DNA of 18,133 nt from Spirochaetales bacterium (GTDB lineage Bacteria; Spirochaetota; Spirochaetia; DSM-27196; SLST01): contig DAOWMR010000012.1 of NCBI GenBank assembly GCA_030642995.1, forward strand, positions 1-18,133, in the 5' to 3' direction. This document shows, piece after piece, positions 7,298 through 15,017 of the stretch; the first letter of the stretch is position 1; the number at the start of each line of letters is the position of its first letter. The notes under the pieces were generated by a model. It saw only the letters and a program-made list of their open reading frames with translations, made no database searches and was not told the origin of the DNA. Position numbers and translations under genes: made by a program.

Positions 7298-9545
7298 CAA
7301 CCAGGAACCGGAGGCGCCACCCAACCGTTCGACCGGCAAGGTCGTGCGCGAGCAGCTCGGCAAGTTGTGCACGGACTTCCTCGCCCGCACTCCGAACAAT
7401 GACGCTTCCGAGACTGTTCTCCCTGTCCGACGAAAACCAGTGATTCAGTTGGTTTGCGGTGATCGTTCGATGATCTGTTACGTCCACCGTCTCGGTCGAC
7501 TGCCACGTCCAGCCGGTGCCGGACGCCGCGGAAATGATCGTCTCTTCACTCCAGGAAAGCATTGACTTGTCCGGGTCGCCGAACAACATCTCTTCGCCTC
7601 CGGCAAGGCCGTCACGGAGAGTCTGGTCGGGAATTGTCACAAGCTCGGACAATCGTTGACCGTCGCGCGGAATCCGTTGGGCCAGCGTGAGTTCCGCTTC
7701 CTCCGTCCCCACCTGTGCGAGGAACGCGAACAGATCGGTCCAGGGGACATTCAGGTGTACCGGATCTACCAGGACGATTCGCTCAAAGCGCACATTTTCC
7801 AGCCCGGCGCGCCAATCCTGATCGTTGCGTTCCGCGTCCTGCGGCCAGACCCGAGTCGCTTCAATCACCTCGCGGAGCGGGATGTTCGAAGCGTCAAGGA
7901 TCATCGGTCTCATGAGCGGGTGTGCCTGGTCCGCGTGGTGACGCGCCGCTTCATAGCGCCGCGGATCGGTGATGAGCGCCACGATGTGACCTTCGGGAGC
8001 CGCCCGCATTGCCTCCCAGAGGACGAGGGACGCAAAGTGCCCGCCGAGCAGGACGCAGTGGTGCCGTGCGATTCGGGCCGATTGCATGACCTGATCGCGA
8101 AGAGCTGCAAGCACGTGGGCCCGGTCATTTTCGGTTCGCGCGAGCCACTGATCCAGATTGCGATCACCGGACCGGCTGTAACTCAGGACTTCCTGGGACT
8201 CGTCCGGTAGACCAACCTCCATCTGGAGCTCGCGCAGCCGCAAGACTCGATCTCGCACCTGAGCCTCATAGCCCTGATCCGACGGTTGGTAGAACAATCG
8301 ACCCTGGAGCCCTTCCGGCAGATAGGCCTGCGCGACCCAGTGATCTGTGTAAGCGTGCGGGTAGAGATATCCAGCACCGTGACCAAAGCCCTCCTTGTCC
8401 CGGCTCGCATCGCGCAGGTGGTTGGGCACTTCACCGCCCTGCTCGAATTCCACCGCCTTGACTGCATCGAAGAACCCAAGGGTGGAGTTGGATTTGGGGC
8501 AGGTTGCGAGGTAGAGGGCCGCGTGGGCCAGGTGGTACCGCCCCTCCGGCATCCCGACCCGCTCAAATGCCGCTGCCGCGGACTCCACGACCGAGAGCGC
8601 GCCGGGATCGGCGAGGCCTACGTCCTCGCTTGCAGAAATGAGCATCCGTCGGAAGATGTAGCGCGGGTCTTCTCCGCTGTGGACCATCTTTGCCAGCCAG
8701 TAGAGGGCGGCGTCGGGATCCGAACCGCGGAGGCTCTTGATGAAGGCGCTGATGACGTCGAAGTGGTAGTCACCCTCCTTGTCGTAGAGCACCGCTTTCC
8801 GCTGGATGCTGTCCTCGGCAACCTCGCGGTCAATGGTGACGACCGTTCCCGGCGGTGGCGGATACGATTCCAGCGTGGTTTCCACGGCCAATTGGAGGGC
8901 GCCGAGCAAGCCCCGGGCGTCGCCATCGGCAACCGAGATCAGATGGTCAAGGGCATCATCGTGAATCCGGACCTCCATCTGCCCGTAGCCCCTCAGGGGA
9001 TCTCTTAGGGCTCGGCCGGCGATCTCTCTCAGATTATCCCGGGTGAGCTGTTTGAGCTGAAAGATGCGACTCCTCGAGATGAGGGCACTGTTCACTTCAA
9101 AGAACGGGTTGTGGGTTGTGGCGCCAATCAGGATGACCGTTCCATTCTCTACCCACGGCAGCAGGGCATCCTGTTGCGCCTTGTTCCACCTGTGGACCTC
9201 ATCCACGAAGAGAATGGTTCGTCTATCGTAGAGTTCCAGATTGTTCTTTGCCTGATCGATTGAAGTCCGTACGTCCTTCACGCCGGCCAGCACCGCGTTC
9301 AGGCTGATGAAGTCACTCTTGGTCGTGTTCGCGATGACCCGTGCGAGGGTGGTCTTGCCGGTACCCGGCGGCCCGTAGAAAATGAGCGAGGAAATCATAT
9401 CTGCCTGGATCGCGCGCCGTAGCAGCTTGCCGTGACCGAGGATGTGCTCCTGGCCGACAAATTCGTCCAGAAAGCGTGGGCGCATGCGCGCTGCGAGGGG
9501 TTCGGTTGCATGACTGTCGCGGGCAAAGAGGCTCTCTCCGGCCAT
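7266..9545 (-). CDS. rarA: RarA/MgsA AAA+ ATPase fused to a C-terminal extension
   Basis: RarA (MgsA, relative of WRNIP1/Mgs1) is a replication-fork-associated clamp-loader-like ATPase. Walker A GPPGTGKT is at 58-65 and Walker B ILFVDEVHRW at 111-120. GATTHNPFFEVN and SRSRIFQLK follow, then the MgsA C-terminal fold with EDVGLADP and a typical end at YLPEGLQGRLFYQPSDQG (about 400-430). Standard RarA stops near here; this protein has 759 residues. In the extra region, VLLGGHFAS (about 495) and VALITDPRRYEAARHHAD (about 520-540) look like strands of a class I methyltransferase fold, without a canonical GxGxG, so activity is doubtful. Fusions of RarA to an uncharacterised domain are known in several phyla. 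I chose ATG 9545 because an extended -10 lies exactly 6 bases upstream; a start at 9614 would add 23 unlikely residues. The 3' end overlaps the convergent 6086-7297 gene by 32 bases. Confidence 0.9.
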   Translation of the reverse strand: MAGESLFARDSHATEPLAARMRPRFLDEFVGQEHILGHGKLLRRAIQADMISSLIFYGPPGTGKTTLARVIANTTKSDFISLNAVLAGVKDVRTSIDQAKNNLELYDRRTILFVDEVHRWNKAQQDALLPWVENGTVILIGATTHNPFFEVNSALISRSRIFQLKQLTRDNLREIAGRALRDPLRGYGQMEVRIHDDALDHLISVADGDARGLLGALQLAVETTLESYPPPPGTVVTIDREVAEDSIQRKAVLYDKEGDYHFDVISAFIKSLRGSDPDAALYWLAKMVHSGEDPRYIFRRMLISASEDVGLADPGALSVVESAAAAFERVGMPEGRYHLAHAALYLATCPKSNSTLGFFDAVKAVEFEQGGEVPNHLRDASRDKEGFGHGAGYLYPHAYTDHWVAQAYLPEGLQGRLFYQPSDQGYEAQVRDRVLRLRELQMEVGLPDESQEVLSYSRSGDRNLDQWLARTENDRAHVLAALRDQVMQSARIARHHCVLLGGHFASLVLWEAMRAAPEGHIVALITDPRRYEAARHHADQAHPLMRPMILDASNIPLREVIEATRVWPQDAERNDQDWRAGLENVRFERIVLVDPVHLNVPWTDLFAFLAQVGTEEAELTLAQRIPRDGQRLSELVTIPDQTLRDGLAGGEEMLFGDPDKSMLSWSEETIISAASGTGWTWQSTETVDVTDHRTITANQLNHWFSSDRENSLGSVIVRSAGEEVRAQLAELLAHDLAGRTVGWRLRFLVATARLDANES

Positions 9546-9551
9546 GGCCGG

Positions 9552-9561
9552 ATAATAGCAC
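9552..9561 (-). promoter_or_regulatory. Extended -10 promoter of rarA (leaderless start)
   Basis: On the minus strand TGC precedes TATTAT (9557-9552), an extended -10 element. No -35 match is found at 16-18 bases. Six bases separate it from ATG, so transcription is predicted to start on or next to the A of the start codon. There is no Shine-Dalgarno. Confidence 0.5.
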
Positions 9562-9589
9562 GGGGATGTGAAAGGCGCGATGGATGAGC

Positions 9590-9595
9590 TATTGT
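9590..9595 (+). promoter_or_regulatory. Candidate -10 box for the exported-protein gene
   Basis: TATTGT (4/6 to consensus) ends 7 bases before the GTG at 9603. No good -35 is seen. It is divergent from the rarA promoter, with predicted starts about 57 bases apart, so one regulator could act on both. Confidence 0.35.
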
Positions 9596-9602
9596 TGACG
9601 CT

Positions 9603-11675
9603 GTGAAACGGCACGTCCTTCTTTTCGTTCTGTTTGTCCTTCCTGTACTGGCGGTGTTCAGCCAGTCACCTGCATGGATCGGCTACCTGAACGGAAATTC
9701 ATTTGACCGTGCCCGATTGGCCGTCGCAACTGTCCAGATCCAGACTGAGGTCTGGCTCGTTGCGAAATCCGAGCGTACGGAACAGCTCCAGACGCTCTAT
9801 GTCTCCGTACGCCGTGAATCCTGGTCCGAACAGGAGTACCTGAGGTGTCTCGAGGACGCGGGCTTTGCTCCGGTCGCCGGCGGGACCGATTCCGATGAAG
9901 CGGAGGCGCTCGCGTCAATTCGAGCGGCACTGGACAATCTGGGCGAGGTACTCAAAGGCCAGCCTCCAAACACAGGATCATTCTCCAGTCGAGAGGCCGT
10001 ACGGTGGCTCACGGAGGTCGCAGCTGTCCTGGGTGTGCAGATGAACCGGGTTGCCGATCTGGTCGAACTCGTCCAATCGCAGGGTCAGAACGCGAGTAAC
10101 GGTGCTGCCGGAGCTTTCCTGACGTCGATTGATCTGCCGATGCCTGCCGGGTTCGGTGATGTATCGGTGCAGGATCAATTGATCCAGGTGGCCGAGCACT
10201 GGTGGCTTCTCTTCCTCTGTGCGTCCGATGACAATGCGCGTGCACAGATGCTCTCCGGCCTTCATGTTGCCACGCGTTCGTTTTCCGCCGAGGTGAGTGC
10301 CCGGGCCGCGGATCTCGCCCGGGCGTATCGGTCCACCGCAGTGCAGGTGGGACATCTGAAGCGGGTGGTTGCCGCCGCGCTTCCAACGGTAGGCGCGCGA
10401 ACCGTCGTTGACCTTTCATCGGGCGACGCACCGGCGCCGGAAAGAGAACCGTTTGGCCTCCTTCTCACCGAAATGTACGAAACGAGTCGAGAGGACCTCT
10501 TCATCGCGGCCACGGTTGATGCCGCCACGCGCTTCACGATTGAGGTCACCGAGCGATTGCTGGCCGCCCTCTCGGATCGGCAGGCACTTGAGTTGGGAAG
10601 AGTTGCGGGGCTCGGCATCGGCGACGTTCGGATGATCGCCGGTCGCCTGTATCGCGTCCGTCTGGATCTGGCGGAGACGGCACGGATTTCGGCCGAAGAT
10701 GCCGGCCGGACCGCCGCAGATCGGTATCGCCGGTCGGATGTCTATCAGGATCAGGCCGGACTTCTGCTTGCGCACAAAGCAGATGCCCAGAGCTACCTCT
10801 CCGGGCTGGAGCCGTGGGTCACCGGGGGGCGGTCGTGTGCCGGTGATTCGTACCGATGGGCGCTCCTGTCTGTGCTCAGTAATCGATATGCCCAACATCT
10901 CCTCCTGACCAGTCCGGTCTCCACAGATGCGCAACGATTGGTCGGTGAGTTCGCCTCCGACCTCTATGAGGGAATGGCGCAACGCCTGCCGGATGCTCTT
11001 GCCGAGAGATTCCGGCGGGACGCCGCGACTGAGGTCGCCGATTCCTACGACCGTTGCTATCGACTATCTCCGGGTGATGATCAGGCCCGATCCGAGGCCG
11101 GCTCCGAAGACGGATCTGAATTGGAATCGATCTATCGGGCATTTGTTGGCGAGGCACAGGGCGATGGGAGCATCAACGAGATCTTTTCGCCCTCGTCCGT
11201 GTCTGAACCGAGCATTGCGAGCGACTGGGCCCACACGCACGGTCTACACGTTTCGATATCTGATCCGGACGCGCAGACCTTGCCACTCCGCGAGGCCGCT
11301 CTCAGGTGGTTTATTCTGGCGAACAAGGCACAGAACGAGATGCAGGGATTCGCCCATGCCATCCGGGGCGTGCTGTCACTTGGGTCGGCGATTGAACACC
11401 TGGTGCAACCGGCGTTGCGTGATTCCGGTAGCCCGGCGGTTCAACTCTATGACCCGCGGTTGGCCGTTGCGTGCGACTATCTCGCGGCCGCTCGGGGGTT
11501 TGAAGTATCGCCGGGTGAAACAATCGCCGTGCTCCACGGGCTCTACCCCGGGGCAGAAGACATCGCCGCGCTCATCGGAGAGCTCGATCGGTCGGCCGAA
11601 GCGCTGAGTAATCGCCTGGGAGAGGTGGAGACGGCGGACCGACGGCTCATCCAATTTACGTCAGGGGCACGATGA
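9603..11675 (+). CDS. Exported helical protein of unknown function
   Basis: I do not recognise this 690-residue protein. It starts at GTG. The N-terminus is a Sec-type signal peptide: KRH, a hydrophobic core (VLLFVLFVLPVLAV) and a likely cut after Ser20 in VFS-QS; there is no lipobox, so the mature protein should be periplasmic or peripherally membrane-bound. The mature chain is rich in Ala, Leu, Glu and Arg and reads as almost all alpha-helical, with an acidic Ser/Glu/Asp-rich linker near 497-506. No catalytic motif or repeat family is evident. Its TGA overlaps the ATG of the next gene (ATGA), so it is coupled to the beta-propeller lipoprotein. A role in the cell envelope, perhaps as a scaffold partner of that lipoprotein, is inference from context only. 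Confidence 0.85.
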   Translation: MKRHVLLFVLFVLPVLAVFSQSPAWIGYLNGNSFDRARLAVATVQIQTEVWLVAKSERTEQLQTLYVSVRRESWSEQEYLRCLEDAGFAPVAGGTDSDEAEALASIRAALDNLGEVLKGQPPNTGSFSSREAVRWLTEVAAVLGVQMNRVADLVELVQSQGQNASNGAAGAFLTSIDLPMPAGFGDVSVQDQLIQVAEHWWLLFLCASDDNARAQMLSGLHVATRSFSAEVSARAADLARAYRSTAVQVGHLKRVVAAALPTVGARTVVDLSSGDAPAPEREPFGLLLTEMYETSREDLFIAATVDAATRFTIEVTERLLAALSDRQALELGRVAGLGIGDVRMIAGRLYRVRLDLAETARISAEDAGRTAADRYRRSDVYQDQAGLLLAHKADAQSYLSGLEPWVTGGRSCAGDSYRWALLSVLSNRYAQHLLLTSPVSTDAQRLVGEFASDLYEGMAQRLPDALAERFRRDAATEVADSYDRCYRLSPGDDQARSEAGSEDGSELESIYRAFVGEAQGDGSINEIFSPSSVSEPSIASDWAHTHGLHVSISDPDAQTLPLREAALRWFILANKAQNEMQGFAHAIRGVLSLGSAIEHLVQPALRDSGSPAVQLYDPRLAVACDYLAAARGFEVSPGETIAVLHGLYPGAEDIAALIGELDRSAEALSNRLGEVETADRRLIQFTSGAR

Positions 11676-13234
11676 TGAGAGTGAGAGGATTCGTGCTGAT
11701 TGTACTGGTGGGCCTTGTGTTTGCCGCCTGTACGCCGTCCGAGCGCCCCGAGGTCGCGACACATCCGGACGGCGCGCCCCCGCAACCCGATGTCACCGGA
11801 CAAGGGTCGGGCATACCCGATACGCTTGCCCCGGCCGGGACGTCGGGAGCCGTGCTGGCGCCTCCGGGTTCAATTGACCAGGCCATCGGCTTGCCTCGCG
11901 AAATCTGGCGGTTTTCGGCCGGAGCCCCAGTGACGGCTTCTCCGGTGAGTGCCGGGGGTACTGTTGTCGCGGGATTCGCGGATTTCACGTTTCGGGGTCT
12001 GGACGCAACCGACGGAACACAGTTGTGGCTGCGGGAGGCCTCCGCCGTCCCCGTTTCAATCGCCGTGGCCGGCGGAGGCATTTTTGCCGCAGATCTCGAA
12101 AGCATCTCGCGACTCTCCATTGACGACGGTACTGCCGACTGGACACTCCCGGTCGGCGTCTCCGGCGGCGCGCGGATACGTGCGACCTCAACGGCAGTCT
12201 ACGTGCCCACACGGGATGGTCGTGTGGTATCCATTGGCGTGGAGACCGGGGAAATGCTCTGGACCGCAGATCTTGACCGGGGTTCGGACGCTCCGGCCGT
12301 CGGTGTCATCGGGGCACTGGACGGAATCCTCTATGCCTGTACCGCCGATGGAGGCGTGGCGGCCGTGACCGCATCCGATGGTACAAGCCGCTGGCCGGCA
12401 AACCTTCCCGCGGAGCTTTCGGCAGGTCCCGTCGTGACGGCGGACAGTCTGACTGTCGCCGCGACCGACGGCAGCATCTACTTGCTCAACAGGGCGACGG
12501 GCGAGTGGGTGCGCATCGGGACCGTCGGTGAGCCGGTCGTGTCGTCGGTCATTGTTACCGATCGGTCGCTCCTTGTGTTTGGCGCAGCGGGGGGTGTGTT
12601 CGGGTTGGACTCGGGAATCCTGGACTCCGGTACTTCCCGTGCCACCTCGACAGGCAATCCGATTGATCCGATCCTTCGGCTCGGCTCAGATCTTGCGGGT
12701 CAGCCGGGACTCCTTGATTCCCGGATTCTCGTCACAGATGGTTCCGGGCGCCTGCGTGGACTGGATGCCGCAACGGGACGCGAGATCTGGGTCACCACTC
12801 TCGGCCTTCGAGTGATTGGAGAGATGGCGTTTTCGGGCGGGACCGTGTATGCCGCAGGGGTGGAGGGAACAGTTCTCGCCGTCGTGTTTGATGTGCCGCC
12901 GGACTCTGCACCGCTCCTGTACGGCGATCGGTTGTGGGCCGTTCCGTCGGATGGTCGATTTCGGATGGAATCGCGATTGGTGGAGTTTCGCTATGTGCCC
13001 GAAGCCGGCGGCGTCGTCGAGTGGAGCGTCTACTCGTCGGTGCCGGATGACCCGCTCGTCGTGACGATCTCTAATGCAGGCGGAGATGTTCTCGCCACCA
13101 ACATGGGGAAGGTAGTCCTTGACCGATCAACTCGGACGGCTGTGGAAGCGGCAGCGGAGGTTCGGGTGAGTGTGGAACGGCCCTATCCGGACCGGCAGGC
13201 CATTGTGACTCTCGTGTCAGAGGTCCTTCAGTAG
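11672..13234 (+). CDS. PQQ-type beta-propeller lipoprotein (BamB-like)
   Basis: A 520-residue lipoprotein: hydrophobic signal (about 7-17) ending in a relaxed lipobox FAAC with Cys20 as the lipidated residue. After a Pro-rich linker (about 21-75), repeats of the PQQ-like propeller are clear, with GLDATDGTQLW (109-119), SIGVETGEMLW (187-197), GLDAATGREIW (363-373) and weaker copies at about 149, 231 and 271, so six or more blades. After about 410 a separate beta-rich domain follows. The propeller resembles BamB, a scaffold of outer-membrane protein assembly, but the C-terminal domain is not typical of BamB (about 390 residues), so I give no gene symbol. ATG 11672 overlaps the previous stop; ATG 11675 is equally possible and better spaced (7 bases) from AGGGG. 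The last 18 bases overlap the convergent coiled-coil gene. Confidence 0.88.
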   Translation: MMRVRGFVLIVLVGLVFAACTPSERPEVATHPDGAPPQPDVTGQGSGIPDTLAPAGTSGAVLAPPGSIDQAIGLPREIWRFSAGAPVTASPVSAGGTVVAGFADFTFRGLDATDGTQLWLREASAVPVSIAVAGGGIFAADLESISRLSIDDGTADWTLPVGVSGGARIRATSTAVYVPTRDGRVVSIGVETGEMLWTADLDRGSDAPAVGVIGALDGILYACTADGGVAAVTASDGTSRWPANLPAELSAGPVVTADSLTVAATDGSIYLLNRATGEWVRIGTVGEPVVSSVIVTDRSLLVFGAAGGVFGLDSGILDSGTSRATSTGNPIDPILRLGSDLAGQPGLLDSRILVTDGSGRLRGLDAATGREIWVTTLGLRVIGEMAFSGGTVYAAGVEGTVLAVVFDVPPDSAPLLYGDRLWAVPSDGRFRMESRLVEFRYVPEAGGVVEWSVYSSVPDDPLVVTISNAGGDVLATNMGKVVLDRSTRTAVEAAAEVRVSVERPYPDRQAIVTLVSEVLQ

Positions 13235-14368
13235 ATCCGGCGAGAGAATCTCTTCGGCCGGTCCCCGAGCCTGTTGCTGCTCCTCGAGGCGGAGGTCCGT
13301 TTCTTTCTTCTCCCGCTTGAGTGCGGCGATTTCCTTCTTCAATTCTATCTGACGGGCTTCCTTGCGCTTGATCTCGCCGGCAAGCCGTTCGGTATCATGC
13401 TCGAGTTGCTCAACTTCCAGTGCCGCCTGCACCCGATCAGAAATAACCGTAAGCTCCTCGATTTTCTTCTCGATCTTTCCGGCTCCGGCAAACAGTGACC
13501 GGCACTTGGTCGGGAGTTCGTCTTTGGGGACCTGGCGGACTGCCCGGGCCAGTTCCACACGGATTGCGTTCCGTGTCTGCGTAAGGGTAAGGAGGTCTTC
13601 CTCAAGCTCTTCCCGCTTCTTGTGCGGGCGCTTCGTGGCCCCGAGCTTCTCAAGCTCCTCGTTGAGGGTGTGTCGTTCTTCATTGACCGTCTCAAAATCA
13701 CTCTCCCGTTGGCGAGCCGTCTTCAGGCGGTCCCTGTACGGTTCGGCGGCTGCGGTGAGCTTCGGGTCGCCAATCTCGTCCACGAACGCTGTTCCCATGA
13801 TGTCGCGGCCCGCACTGCGAACGAGACGGCGAAAGGAACCGTCGCGAGTGACACGTCGATTCTTGAGCAAGGCGATCCGGCCGCGGATCACCATCTTTTC
13901 CAGAAAGGGCTTCGCTCCCAGCAGAGCCTCTTGATCCGCGATGGAGGTCTCAATTCCGGATAGCTCACTGTTGACCTCGACCAAGGCCGAGAAGATATCC
14001 GCGTACTCCTGATCCACCAGCGGGTTTCCACGGTAGACCTCGAAAGCGAGGCGCCCGATCTCTTCATAGATTGGATCCATGTTCTCCGACAATCGGCGGA
14101 TCTCGGACTGGATTTCCGATGTCTGTTCCTTCACCGCCAGCAATCGATCCTGGATCACTCCGATCCGATCCCGCGCAACTTCCACCGCTCGGATCTGTTC
14201 GGTCACTTCCCGCTCTCTCTCCCGGATTTGCGCAAGGTCGGCGCCGGGGCTTTGAGCAGGTTTTTCCAGGAGATGAGAACCGGCATCCGCCAGTACTGCA
14301 TGCAGCTCAGCTCGCAATGAATCCTGTCGTTCGTGAAGGGCTTGCGCTCGTTCTCCGAATTGGCTCAT
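13217..14368 (-). CDS. Coiled-coil protein of unknown function
   Basis: A 383-residue, highly charged cytoplasmic protein with no signal peptide or membrane segment. Two long stretches have heptad character and are rich in Glu, Lys, Arg, Leu and Gln (about 1-110 and 225-370). Between them is a globular-looking part that includes MDPIYEEIGRLAFEVYRGNP and a basic segment IRGRIALLKNRRVTRDGSFRR. The architecture is like structural or chromosome-associated coiled-coil proteins, but I recognise no family. I chose ATG at 14368, where a consensus -35 and a spaced -10 lie directly upstream. The open frame continues upstream to 14755 but there it is only antisense to msrB. It is divergent from msrB and convergent with the lipoprotein gene. 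Confidence 0.8.
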   Translation of the reverse strand: MSQFGERAQALHERQDSLRAELHAVLADAGSHLLEKPAQSPGADLAQIREREREVTEQIRAVEVARDRIGVIQDRLLAVKEQTSEIQSEIRRLSENMDPIYEEIGRLAFEVYRGNPLVDQEYADIFSALVEVNSELSGIETSIADQEALLGAKPFLEKMVIRGRIALLKNRRVTRDGSFRRLVRSAGRDIMGTAFVDEIGDPKLTAAAEPYRDRLKTARQRESDFETVNEERHTLNEELEKLGATKRPHKKREELEEDLLTLTQTRNAIRVELARAVRQVPKDELPTKCRSLFAGAGKIEKKIEELTVISDRVQAALEVEQLEHDTERLAGEIKRKEARQIELKKEIAALKREKKETDLRLEEQQQARGPAEEILSPDLLKDL

Positions 14369-14374
14369 ACAGGT

Positions 14375-14403
14375 ACGGTATTCTCGTCCACCGGATCTGT
14401 CAA
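14375..14403 (-). promoter_or_regulatory. Promoter of the coiled-coil gene (leaderless start)
   Basis: On the minus strand TTGACA (14403-14398, perfect -35) is followed after exactly 17 bases by TACCGT (14380-14375, 3/6), and 6 bases later by the ATG at 14368. Transcription is predicted to begin on the start codon. No Shine-Dalgarno is present. Confidence 0.55.
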
Positions 14404-14459
14404 TCGTTGGTGCGAGGCAGGGTGTCGGAGGGGTCGCTTGTTTGTATCTTAGTTTCACT

Positions 14460-14864
14460 ATGGAAGGCAAAGACGTCAGGTCCGACAAAGAGTGGAAGGA
14501 AGTACTGACGCGGGAGCAATACCGTGCTTTGCGCAAGCACGGAACCGAACGAGCTTTCACCGGGAAGTACTGGAATACGAAGACACCGGGCACGTACGTG
14601 TGTGCGGGCTGCGGTGCGCCGCTCTTTGAATCGGTGGTCAAGTACGATTCGGGAACCGGCTGGCCGAGTTTCTCCCAGCCAATTTCCGACCAGGCGGTGG
14701 AAACGGACAGTGACCGCAGCCTGGGCATGGCCCGCATCGAGGCACACTGCGCCAACTGTGGAGGGCATCTCGGTCATGTGTTTCCTGACGGGCCGGAGCC
14801 GACGGGCGTGCGGTACTGTATCAATTCAGTTTCTCTCGAACTGAGATCGGAGGAGCAGGAGTGA
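14460..14864 (+). CDS. msrB: Peptide-methionine (R)-S-oxide reductase MsrB
   Basis: Reduces the R-epimer of methionine sulfoxide in oxidised proteins. The 134 residues match a full-length MsrB domain. The structural zinc site is C48, C51, C97 and C100 (CAGC, CANC). GWPSF is at 67-71, HLGHVFPDGP at 103-112, and RYCINS carries the catalytic Cys120. The usual resolving cysteine is replaced (SGTGWPS, Thr66, where E. coli has Cys), so recycling must use another thiol or thioredoxin directly. ATG 14460 fits the family but lacks a Shine-Dalgarno. A TTG at 14442 would add six residues and has GGAGGGG 8 bases upstream, so it is a real alternative. It is a single gene, divergent from the coiled-coil gene. 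Confidence 0.96.
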   Translation: MEGKDVRSDKEWKEVLTREQYRALRKHGTERAFTGKYWNTKTPGTYVCAGCGAPLFESVVKYDSGTGWPSFSQPISDQAVETDSDRSLGMARIEAHCANCGGHLGHVFPDGPEPTGVRYCINSVSLELRSEEQE

Positions 14865-14950
14865 CGGATGCGGCAAACGCGTCCATCTTGACTTCGTGAA
14901 TCTATTCCTGCTGCTCCTGCGGATCTTCGGCCACCGACGGAGGGCTCGAA

Positions 14951-14985
14951 TCGTCGATCCACGATCGACGACCCATGGTCGACGA
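14951..14985 (+). repeat. Inverted and direct repeats upstream of the helicase gene
   Basis: TCGTCGATC (14951-14959) and GATCGACGA (14963-14971) form a perfect 9-bp inverted repeat with a 3-base loop. A third copy of TCGACGA follows at 14979-14985, which could pair with the first arm instead. The group lies 33-67 bases before the helicase ATG. It could be an operator or an RNA hairpin in the leader; no T-run follows, so it is not a terminator. Confidence 0.55.
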
Positions 14986-15017
14986 GTCACGCGAGTTTTC
15001 ACTATGTTGTTGGGACA

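Noticed and set aside
14369..14755. Upstream extension of the coiled-coil gene by 129 codons
   Set aside because: It runs antisense through msrB and past a strong promoter; the added residues look non-coding.
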